A DNA stretch of 64,000 nucleotides, from positions 5,823-69,822 of the forward strand of contig CAYUIS010000004.1 of assembly GCA_964444825.1 (NCBI GenBank), written 5' to 3'. Numbering within the stretch: position 1 is the first letter of the stretch; each line of letters begins with the position of its first letter. Shown here one piece after another: positions 1 through 7,916 of the stretch. Both the position numbers and the translations under genes were made by a program. Below the pieces are notes generated by a model. It searched no databases. It saw nothing but the letters and a program-made list of their open reading frames with translations, and had not been told where the DNA came from. This DNA is from CAYUIS01 sp964444825 (GTDB lineage Bacteria; Chloroflexota; Anaerolineae; B4-G1).

Positions 1-727
1 CCAGAAGCACGGACGTTGATTCACCGCTCTTTTCGATGATGCTGAGTGCAAAGTCGTTCACAGCCGTCCTGCTCCCCTGGCGGGGGATGACGAGTAAGTT
101 GGACAAGCGCGGCTGGTATAACTCGTGACTGTCGAGGTATTCGTACGATACAAAGCCTGCCCGAACCTCTGGCCCGGCGGCTGAGGGAACGCTCTCCAAA
201 ATGCCTACCAGCGTCAACTCTGTCAAGATGGTCGGGTAGTGATCCTCGTCGGTCTCGTGGCTGACGGAATCACCGATCTGCAGGCCCAGTGTGCGGACGA
301 GCTGTTCGGAGAGGATGATCTCGGCTGCCCGTGGCTCGACCAAGCGGCCCGTTTTCAGCCGTAGGTCACAGGCGTCGATCACCACCGGCAAGTTGGCCTC
401 GGTCACGCCCAGTATTGGGAACTCGGAGACCCCGATCACTGCCGGAGCGTTGGCCTGCAGGCCGTTTTCGGAAAAGACATAGTCGACGCCCTCGTGCGCT
501 CGAATCTGATTGGCGATAGCCGCGATAGTCGAGTCCGACGTCCCGCCGAACGATAACCGGCTCATCCTGGTCAGGTAACGAACAGAATGGTAGTAAGTCT
601 CCCCTATGACGTTCGTCAGGCTATACATCATATGAACGCCTAGCGTCAACGCGGCGATCAGTCCCACCAACAGCAGCGCCCGGCGCTTGTGGCGGCGATA
701 GTAGGTGAAAGGCGAGAGTGGATTCAT
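1..727 (-). CDS. FtsX-family ABC permease, 3' end cut by window edge
   Basis: N-terminal 242 residues of a permease paralogous to the four genes upstream. It begins MNPLSPFTYYRRHK, followed by one hydrophobic helix (about residues 15-37) and the start of a MacB-type extracytoplasmic domain with the paralogue motifs SYEYLDSHELY and LVEPRAAEIILSEQL. Sequence beyond residue 242 lies outside the window. The stop of the upstream paralogue is 7 bases before this ATG, and the AGGAG inside its last Arg codons sits at ribosome-binding distance, so translation is probably coupled. Its role is export or lipoprotein/lipid handling as part of an ABC transporter with the ATPase at 10441-11130; the substrate is unknown. 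Confidence 0.9.
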   Translation of the reverse strand, partial: MNPLSPFTYYRRHKRRALLLVGLIAALTLGVHMMYSLTNVIGETYYHSVRYLTRMSRLSFGGTSDSTIAAIANQIRAHEGVDYVFSENGLQANAPAVIGVSEFPILGVTEANLPVVIDACDLRLKTGRLVEPRAAEIILSEQLVRTLGLQIGDSVSHETDEDHYPTILTELTLVGILESVPSAAGPEVRAGFVSYEYLDSHELYQPRLSNLLVIPRQGSRTAVNDFALSIIEKSGESTSVLL

Positions 728-734
728 TCCGTGC

Positions 735-3134
735 TTATCTCCTCTCAATGATCGCCACCGGGTCGAGTCGTGAGAGCGCCCAGGCCACGGCGCCGGCGCT
801 GACCACGAACACCGCCACGGGTATCGGCAGTGTGAACAACCAAGGGGTGAGATTAAAAAAGTTGAGCCTCATGCCGGCCGGGGCGTATAGGCCATATTGC
901 AGGTAGGCCAGGATGATGGCGCATCCGAGCAGCCCGAACAGCCAGGCCACGCCGGTGGTAAAGAGGTTCTCGCGCGCAACGCGCCACACCAATTGCAGCC
1001 GGCCAAAACCCAGCGCGTTCAACACGCCAAACTCGGCCTGCCGCTGCGTGACAAAGATATAGTTGAGACCTGCCAGGGCCAGGGCCGCCACCAGGGCAAT
1101 GATGCTTTGCATCAGCGAAAAGGTAAACAACGCGGTGTTCATCGCTTCCTGAAACCAGGTCTGCTGCTTGCCATAGGTGAGCACGAAACGCCGCTCTCGG
1201 GCGATTTGACTCTCCAGCCAGGCGTCGAGGGCCGCCTTTTGCCCGGCCTTGGGCACGACGATGAGGGAGAGATCGGTTCTCCAGTCACTCTGGTAGCTGT
1301 CGATGAACTCTATAGACATAAAGCTCAACCAGACGTCCTCGGCTGGATCCTCGGCTCGGGCAAAGATGCCCGAAACCACCAGCTCGGAGGGCAGTGTGGG
1401 TGCGTTTGGGTAGATGGGAAAGTCCCGATTGCCGATCACGTCGCCCACCTGGAGGTCCCGGTTTTTGGCGGCGGTCCAGGGAATGACGATTTCGTTGGTG
1501 TTGGGGCGCGGCAGGCGGCCTTCATCTAGCGCCAGACTGTAGAGCTCTATCAGGTAAGCCATATCCTCCGCCGTGACGCCATAGGTCTCGAGGGGCGAGT
1601 CGTCCCGTATGAGCGGCGTGGCGAGTCCCAGAGGTGAAACGATGGCGACGGGAATCGCCCGCTCCACCGCCGGGTGGGCGCGGATCTGGGCCATCTCCGC
1701 CGCCTCCAGCGGCAGGCCCTTGGGAGAGACCCTGCTCGTCCGATTCAGGTTGGCGAGCACCGGCAGCGCACCATCCCAGACGGATCCGATGACAAAGACG
1801 AGTCCCGCTGTGCCCACAATCATCAGGGCCATCGCACCGATGAGCGTCGCTGCCCGGCGCGAATGCCGCTGGTAAAAGGTCGCCGTTGCCAGCGGGCGGG
1901 GCAGCGTCTTGGCCCGGACGCGGTCTGTCCGGCCGGATCGCGGGCGACCAGACCGCGCCTCTTCCAGGCTCAACTCGCCCCGCTCGACGATCGTCACGGC
2001 GTCCAAACGACTCAGGGCGCGGATGGCGGTGAGAAGCGTAAAGCCAATCACCACCAGTGGCATGGGCGCTACAAACAGGAGCGCCGTTATCTGAAGCGGG
2101 TTGAAAGCAAAGCCTTGGGGCGCGTAGACGGCCGCGCTCAGGGCGGCCATTCCGCCCCACGACGCCAGGATGCCCAACACCCAGCCGGCGAGTGCCAGCC
2201 CGGCCGTTTCCAGCGTCAGGCGGCGCGCCAACCAGCCTTTGCTCCGGCCAACGGCGTGCAGGGTGCCGAACTCGGGCAGTCGCCGCATGAAGGCAAGCTG
2301 ATTGATCGCGCCGATGACCAGCGTGACGGCTGTCGTCACCAGCAGCATGATCGGGGAAAGAAGCGCATACAGGGTCGCCTGAGACCTCACCGCGGCTTGT
2401 TCCACGAGCTTGTGTGTATAGACATCGGTTCGGGAGCTGCGAATGGTCTGCCGGAGAAAGTCATCCACCGCCGCCTCACGGCCTGGGCGGGCGATGACCA
2501 AGAGGCCGTAGCGGGCCAGGTCGCGATAGCGTTCGTGGCTATCCAGATATTCGTACGAAATAACCCCCAGCCGGACGTCGCCGGAGAGAATGCCCACCAC
2601 CTGCAAGGGGCTGACGATATTGGCGTAATGGGCAAAGAATGCGTCCTCGTCGTCTTGTGTCTCGTCGAATGTATCGCCGATTTCCAGGTCCAGCGCCGTG
2701 GCGATTGCCTGAGAGAGCGCGACGCCGTTGGTGCGCGGCCGCGGCAGTTCGCCTTCGACAAGGGTGACGCCGCTCTGGGCCAGCACCGTGCCCACGTCCG
2801 CTTCCCGCAGGCCGAGCAGGCGAAAGTAAAAGCCGAGGCCCCCCACGTTTGGCACGGCGATCTCAACGTTGTTTTGCGGCAGCACCTGAGCCACGTCCGG
2901 GTGCGCGCGAATCTGGGCGGCGACAGCCGGGTCCGGCGGTAATCCCATATCCGGCTGCACCAGGCTGAAATTGCTCAGATAGCGGTTAATGGTATAGTCG
3001 GGCGTGACAAAGGATTCCTGAAACAGGCCGGCGAGCAGGTAAAGGCCCATGACCGCCAGGGCCAACAAAACGATCAGCATCAATGTCTGGCCTTTGTGGC
3101 GGCGGTAGTAGGTGAAGGGTGAGAGTGGGTTCAT
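735..3134 (-). CDS. Double-FtsX ABC transporter permease, 799 aa
   Basis: Integral membrane permease with duplicated architecture: N-terminal helix (about 15-37), a MacB_PCD-like external domain (about 40-255), three helices (about 260-375), a linker with LSRLDAVTIVERGELS, then a second helix (about 425-450), a second external domain and three C-terminal helices, ending LSRLDPVAIIERR. This is the layout of MacB/LolC-type permeases with two FtsX halves in one chain. It is one of five paralogues in tandem on the minus strand, with a 6-base gap to the gene upstream. Partner ATPase is probably the product of 10441-11130. No catalytic residues are expected. Substrate cannot be told from the sequence. 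Confidence 0.92.
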   Translation of the reverse strand: MNPLSPFTYYRRHKGQTLMLIVLLALAVMGLYLLAGLFQESFVTPDYTINRYLSNFSLVQPDMGLPPDPAVAAQIRAHPDVAQVLPQNNVEIAVPNVGGLGFYFRLLGLREADVGTVLAQSGVTLVEGELPRPRTNGVALSQAIATALDLEIGDTFDETQDDEDAFFAHYANIVSPLQVVGILSGDVRLGVISYEYLDSHERYRDLARYGLLVIARPGREAAVDDFLRQTIRSSRTDVYTHKLVEQAAVRSQATLYALLSPIMLLVTTAVTLVIGAINQLAFMRRLPEFGTLHAVGRSKGWLARRLTLETAGLALAGWVLGILASWGGMAALSAAVYAPQGFAFNPLQITALLFVAPMPLVVIGFTLLTAIRALSRLDAVTIVERGELSLEEARSGRPRSGRTDRVRAKTLPRPLATATFYQRHSRRAATLIGAMALMIVGTAGLVFVIGSVWDGALPVLANLNRTSRVSPKGLPLEAAEMAQIRAHPAVERAIPVAIVSPLGLATPLIRDDSPLETYGVTAEDMAYLIELYSLALDEGRLPRPNTNEIVIPWTAAKNRDLQVGDVIGNRDFPIYPNAPTLPSELVVSGIFARAEDPAEDVWLSFMSIEFIDSYQSDWRTDLSLIVVPKAGQKAALDAWLESQIARERRFVLTYGKQQTWFQEAMNTALFTFSLMQSIIALVAALALAGLNYIFVTQRQAEFGVLNALGFGRLQLVWRVARENLFTTGVAWLFGLLGCAIILAYLQYGLYAPAGMRLNFFNLTPWLFTLPIPVAVFVVSAGAVAWALSRLDPVAIIERR

Positions 3135-3140
3135 TTCGAA

Positions 3141-5546
3141 CTATCGCCTCTCGATCACGGCCACCGGGTCGAGCCGCGAGAGCGCCCAGCCCACTGTGCC
3201 CACACTGACGGCGACGACGACCAAGGGGATGGGCAGTGTGAACAGCCACGGCATGGGATTGGAAAAGTCCATGCTCATACCTACTGGCGAGAGGATGTCG
3301 GCCTGGATCCAGAACACACCGATCATACAAAGGATGGCTCCTATCAGCCAGGCCACGCCTACGACGCTCACACTCTCTTGCAGGGTGCGTGTGGTGAGCC
3401 TCAGGCGGCTGTGGCCTACTGCGTGCAATGTCCCGAACTCGTCCCGGCGCTGCGAGAAAAAGATCGTGTTCAAAGTGATCAGCGCAATGGCCGCGACCGC
3501 AGCTAAGATGACCTCGGTGATGGCAAGGAACAGCAAGTAGCCTTGCCCTGTTCTTTGCCATTCTCGATAGCTCGTGCCGAGGGTCGTCACGTTCACGCGC
3601 GGGGAGTCGATGCTCTCCTCCAACCACGCCTCCATCTCGGATTCACGTCCCTCGACAGGGATGATGAGGGCGTGGGTAGGCACAACGGCATAGCGCTCGT
3701 GATCCTCCACGAATTCGTACGAGGCGAACCCTACCCATCGAGGTGTGGGGGGCAAGTTATATCCCTCTCGTTCTGCCAGCGCAGGGCCGGTTGACTCCAA
3801 CAGACCGACAACGACCATCTCTGTAGGGAACCCATCCCGCTCACACACCGGCTCACCGACCACATCGCCCACGTTCACGCCCCGGTTCTGGGCAAGGGTG
3901 TGGGTCAAGATGAGCTGGTTGGATCGCGGTTGAATTAGATTTCCTTCATCGAGATACAAGCCATACACGTCCAGCAGCAGGTGCAGATCCTGCTCGCGTA
4001 CTGCGTAGACAGGCGTCTGCCATTCTATCCCCGGAGGAATGGTGATCTTGATGCCCAAAGCCCTGACGGGAATCACGTGCGCGACTGCCGGATTGGCCTT
4101 GATCTGGGCGAGTACGGTGGGATCCACGGTGCGCTGGGAGCCGCTTGGCGAGACCACACCGGCCTGGCTCGAGTAGCTGAGGGCAAGAGGTGCCACTGCA
4201 TCATTCATCATGTTGAGAATGAATGCGGGAAAGGCCACGCCCGAGACCATCAGCCCGGTTGCCATGATCAACATGAGCCCCCGGCGGCGATGGCGTGCGT
4301 AGAACGTCAGCGCTGAGAGCGGCTTGGACGGCACCTTTCTCACTTTTCTTTTGGGCTGATCCTCCTCCCCGCCCAGTTTGCCGCGTTCGATGATGGCGAT
4401 GGCGTCTAGGCGATTCAAGAGCCGGTTCACGCTCACATAAACCCAGACGACGACGACGAGCGGGATAGGGAGTGTGAGCAGGAATGGAATCGGGTTTGCC
4501 ACGTTCATGACCCACCCGTGGGCTGCCCAGTAGGTGTTCTTGAGCAGAATCAAGGAAACGTGTGCACCAACCAGGCCAACGCCCCATCCTACGCAGGCGG
4601 TGGTGGTGACCTCGAGCACCAAGCGCCGAACCAAGCCCCACTTCTGATAGCCCACTGCCTGAAGCAGGCCGAACTCGGGCAATCGCTGCGTAATCGCGAT
4701 CCGGTTGATCATCCCCACGACTAATGCGATGGCCACGGTCACAAGGACATCCACAGAGCCATAGATCGCAACCTGGACAGGCCGCAGATGCTGGATATGC
4801 TCGCTCGCGCGCTCGAACGTCTCCAGGCGCACGGACGTCGCTCCGCCGTTCTCTTGAACCAGTGGTTCCAGGTAATCGTTAACGCTTTTCCGGCTCCCTT
4901 CACCGGGAATGATGAGCAACCCAGGCAGGCGTGGCTGGTACAACTCGTGACTGTCGAGGTACTCGTAGGGTACAAAACCTACTCGGACCTGCGGCTCTGC
5001 ATCAGGAATGCTCTCCAGAATGCCCACCAGCGTCAGTTCTGTCATAATGCCTGGGTAGGCACTCTCATCGATCTCGTAGCTGACCGGGTCGCCAATCCGC
5101 AGATCCAGCGCGCGGGCGAGTTCCTCCGAGAGAATGATCTCACCTGCACGTGGATCGGTCAGGCGACCATCTTTCAACCGCAGATCGCAGGCTGTCATCA
5201 CCAGGGGCAGGTCCACTTCGGTGACTCCAAGGAGGGGAAAGGGGGAAGGACCACCTGGCTGTGGGACGATAACACTCAGGCCGTTCTCGGGGATGGTATG
5301 GTCGATATCTGGGTGTGGTCGAATCCCTCCCGCGATAGCTGCGACACTTGAACCCGTCTCTCCGGTAGCCGATATGCGGCTCATTCTGGTCAGATAGTGG
5401 TGCGGGTAGTAGGCGTTTTCTATGCCGGTATTCAGTATGTGCGCCATCGAATAGAGGCCTAGCGTCAACGAGGCGACCAACCCTATCAGCAGCAGCGCAG
5501 CACGCTTGTGGCGGCGATAGTAGGTCACGGGCGACAAGGGATTCAT
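3141..5546 (-). CDS. Double-FtsX ABC transporter permease, 801 aa
   Basis: Second complete paralogue downstream in the exporter operon. It shows the same head (MNPLSPVTYYRRHK), two external domains each followed by three membrane helices, the mid-protein LDAIAIIERGKL linker and the terminal LSRLDPVAVIERR. The first external domain resembles that of the window-edge paralogue more than the others (LRLKDGRL, SEELARALDLRIGDPVSYE), suggesting those two are the youngest duplicates. The next gene upstream ends 2 bases before this ATG and its terminal codons GAG-AGG-AGG supply a Shine-Dalgarno sequence. Length matches its neighbours and no frameshift is visible. Confidence 0.92.
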   Translation of the reverse strand: MNPLSPVTYYRRHKRAALLLIGLVASLTLGLYSMAHILNTGIENAYYPHHYLTRMSRISATGETGSSVAAIAGGIRPHPDIDHTIPENGLSVIVPQPGGPSPFPLLGVTEVDLPLVMTACDLRLKDGRLTDPRAGEIILSEELARALDLRIGDPVSYEIDESAYPGIMTELTLVGILESIPDAEPQVRVGFVPYEYLDSHELYQPRLPGLLIIPGEGSRKSVNDYLEPLVQENGGATSVRLETFERASEHIQHLRPVQVAIYGSVDVLVTVAIALVVGMINRIAITQRLPEFGLLQAVGYQKWGLVRRLVLEVTTTACVGWGVGLVGAHVSLILLKNTYWAAHGWVMNVANPIPFLLTLPIPLVVVVWVYVSVNRLLNRLDAIAIIERGKLGGEEDQPKRKVRKVPSKPLSALTFYARHRRRGLMLIMATGLMVSGVAFPAFILNMMNDAVAPLALSYSSQAGVVSPSGSQRTVDPTVLAQIKANPAVAHVIPVRALGIKITIPPGIEWQTPVYAVREQDLHLLLDVYGLYLDEGNLIQPRSNQLILTHTLAQNRGVNVGDVVGEPVCERDGFPTEMVVVGLLESTGPALAEREGYNLPPTPRWVGFASYEFVEDHERYAVVPTHALIIPVEGRESEMEAWLEESIDSPRVNVTTLGTSYREWQRTGQGYLLFLAITEVILAAVAAIALITLNTIFFSQRRDEFGTLHAVGHSRLRLTTRTLQESVSVVGVAWLIGAILCMIGVFWIQADILSPVGMSMDFSNPMPWLFTLPIPLVVVAVSVGTVGWALSRLDPVAVIERR

Positions 5547-5548
5547 CG

Positions 5549-7912
5549 TTACCTCCTCTCAATCACCGCCACCGGATCGAGCCTGGACAGCGTCCACACG
5601 ACGGTCCCCGCGCCGGCAACGACGACGGCCAGCGGGATGGGCAGCGTGAACATCCAGGGCACCAGGTTGAACAAGTCCAAGTTCAGCCCTCGCGGCGCGT
5701 AGACGAGCGCCTGGAAACCGATCAAGCCAAGAAGACACATCACTGCACCGACCAACCAGGCCAGGCCAACCACGCTCCCGGTCTCCTTGACGGTACGAAA
5801 GACGAGCCACGGCTGGCTGCGCCCGATGGCGTGCAGGACGCCAAACTCTTCCCGGCGCTGTGCGAAAAAGATATGGTTCAGGGCCGCCAGAGCAATCGCC
5901 GCGACCACGGCAATCAGTCCCTCGACCAAGGCACACAGCACGAACAGACTACGCGTAACCATCTGGAATTCGCGCTGCTTTGCACTGTAGGTGGTCACAT
6001 TCGTCTGCGCCGAGGCTACGTTCTCCTCCAGCCAGGTATCTAGCTCAGTTCCGCGCCCTTCGGCCGGGACGACGAGTAGCCCGGTTCCTCGAAACGCGGT
6101 GAGTTCGTGGCTCTCCAGATATTCCAGAGAAGCGAACCCCAACCACACGTCATCGCGAGAGAGCAAGCCCACGATCATCATTTCGATCGGAATGCCATCC
6201 GAGATCAGGGGATTCTCCTCGCCGTTTCTTTCCAGGACAGGTTGGCCGACCGAGTCTCCCACTCTCAAGCCCCGGTTCATCGCCGCGGCTTGCGATATGA
6301 CGATCTCGTTTGATCGCGCGCGAGGCATACGTCCTTCCACAAGCTGTTCCCCAAGCGTGTCCATCAGCACCGGCAGATCGGCCTCAGAGACGCCATAGAT
6401 ATTGACCGAACCTCCTCCTCCGGGCGGCGCGAGGACCTGCAACCACATTGAGATCGTGGGAATGACGCGCTCGACGACGGTATGCCCCCTGATCTGTGCG
6501 GCCACGCCGGGATCAACAAAATCCCCTACAGCGGGTGAAACCCTGCCAAAGTAGCGCAGATGTTCATAACCAGGCCTCAGCGCATCCACCGAAGCCGTAA
6601 GAATAAAGACGGGAAGGGCAACCCCAAGGATCATCAACGCCATACTCAGGACCAGTATGATGCCCCGGCGGCGATGACGCAGATAAAAGGTCAGGGAAGA
6701 TAGCGGCCTGGTTGATGAGCGCACCGCTTGCTTGTGGTCTTGTGGCTCCACACTGAGCTTGCCCCGCTCGATGATGGCCACCGCGTCTAATTGGCGGAAT
6801 ATCCGCCGGGTGCTGATGTTCGCAAAGGCGATCACAACCAGGGGAATCGGGAGAACGAACCAGATCGGCATCCTATTCCCCAGGTCCAGTTCCATTCCCT
6901 TGGCATAGTAAAAACTGGTCTTGAGACCAAACAGAATCAGCAGTGCAAGCCCCAGACCAGTCCCCCATCCCATCGCGGTCACCACTGCCGTCTCCAGCGT
7001 CAGCCGGCCGACGAGGCGATTCTTCTGATACCCCACGGCGTGCAGCAGGCCCATCTGTTCCACCCGCTGGAGCAGCGCGATCCGGTTGATCACGCCGACG
7101 ACCAGCGCGACGACGACGGCAACCAGGCAGTTCACGACGCCAAACATGCCATAAAGCAGTTGGCGGGCCATCTCCACAAACCGGTATTCTTCTCGAAAGG
7201 TATTCGTCTCGGTGCGAGCGGATTCGACCTCCGTCTCCAGGAACGCTTCCACCACCTCGTTGCGCCCCTCCCGCGCGACGACCAGCAAGCCCGGCGCGTT
7301 TGACGCGAACAACTCGTGAGTCTTTAGATACTCGTAGGAGGCAAAGCCCACCCGCACACTTGGGCCTGGATTGACCGCCGGATCGCCCTCCAGAATCCCG
7401 ACCAACCTGAGCGAGGCCGGAACAGCTGCATAGTACAGATCGTCGACTGAGCGTTCGATCTCGTCGCCAAGGTCCAGTCCCAGCGCGCGGACGACCTCCT
7501 CCGAGATCACAATCTCGTTGGTGTGCGGTTCAAGCATCCGCCCTTCTTTCAAGCGCACGCCGCAGTGAGACATCAAGTACCGGGCATCCTCCTGAGACAC
7601 CCCCATCAGGCGCAAGGGCTCCGTCCCGATCAACGTCGGCCGCGCGATGGACAGGCCGCTATCCCGGATCACGCGCGCCACGTCTGGGTGGGTCTCGATC
7701 TGCGCCACGATGCCTGGCTCCAGCCCGTCCCCGCTGGTGGGGTAGACCCGACTGACCTTGGTCAGGTAGATGAACTGAGCACGCATTGGGACCGAGTCCA
7801 GTACGGCAACCATCACATAAACCCCTATCGTCGCCAGGCAGACGAGGGCCATCAGAAGCAACGCGCTCCGCTTGTGGCGGCGATAGTAGGTCATGGGCGA
7901 CAATGGATTCAC
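5549..7912 (-). CDS. Double-FtsX ABC transporter permease, 787 aa, GTG start
   Basis: Third complete paralogue. The start is GTG at 7912 (GTG AAT CCA TTG), which preserves the invariant MNPLSP head shared by all copies; AAAGG lies only a few bases before it and GAGAGGAG of the upstream gene's end a little further. Domains are as in the neighbours: helix, external domain, three helices, LDAVAIIERGKLS linker, then a second half ending LSRLDPVAVIERR. It most resembles the paralogue at 7917-10343 (both carry SYEYL and LYAPRGLNL/LVFAPKGLSL near the last helices). It probably forms a homo- or heterodimeric permease with a sibling; which pairs assemble is unknown. Confidence 0.92.
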   Translation of the reverse strand: MNPLSPMTYYRRHKRSALLLMALVCLATIGVYVMVAVLDSVPMRAQFIYLTKVSRVYPTSGDGLEPGIVAQIETHPDVARVIRDSGLSIARPTLIGTEPLRLMGVSQEDARYLMSHCGVRLKEGRMLEPHTNEIVISEEVVRALGLDLGDEIERSVDDLYYAAVPASLRLVGILEGDPAVNPGPSVRVGFASYEYLKTHELFASNAPGLLVVAREGRNEVVEAFLETEVESARTETNTFREEYRFVEMARQLLYGMFGVVNCLVAVVVALVVGVINRIALLQRVEQMGLLHAVGYQKNRLVGRLTLETAVVTAMGWGTGLGLALLILFGLKTSFYYAKGMELDLGNRMPIWFVLPIPLVVIAFANISTRRIFRQLDAVAIIERGKLSVEPQDHKQAVRSSTRPLSSLTFYLRHRRRGIILVLSMALMILGVALPVFILTASVDALRPGYEHLRYFGRVSPAVGDFVDPGVAAQIRGHTVVERVIPTISMWLQVLAPPGGGGSVNIYGVSEADLPVLMDTLGEQLVEGRMPRARSNEIVISQAAAMNRGLRVGDSVGQPVLERNGEENPLISDGIPIEMMIVGLLSRDDVWLGFASLEYLESHELTAFRGTGLLVVPAEGRGTELDTWLEENVASAQTNVTTYSAKQREFQMVTRSLFVLCALVEGLIAVVAAIALAALNHIFFAQRREEFGVLHAIGRSQPWLVFRTVKETGSVVGLAWLVGAVMCLLGLIGFQALVYAPRGLNLDLFNLVPWMFTLPIPLAVVVAGAGTVVWTLSRLDPVAVIERR

Positions 7913-7916
7913 CTTT

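Noticed and set aside
1674..2942. Long plus-strand open frame (422 codons) opposite a permease gene
   Set aside because: High GC content leaves antisense frames open; it lacks a ribosome site and recognisable domains, while the minus-strand permease is certain.
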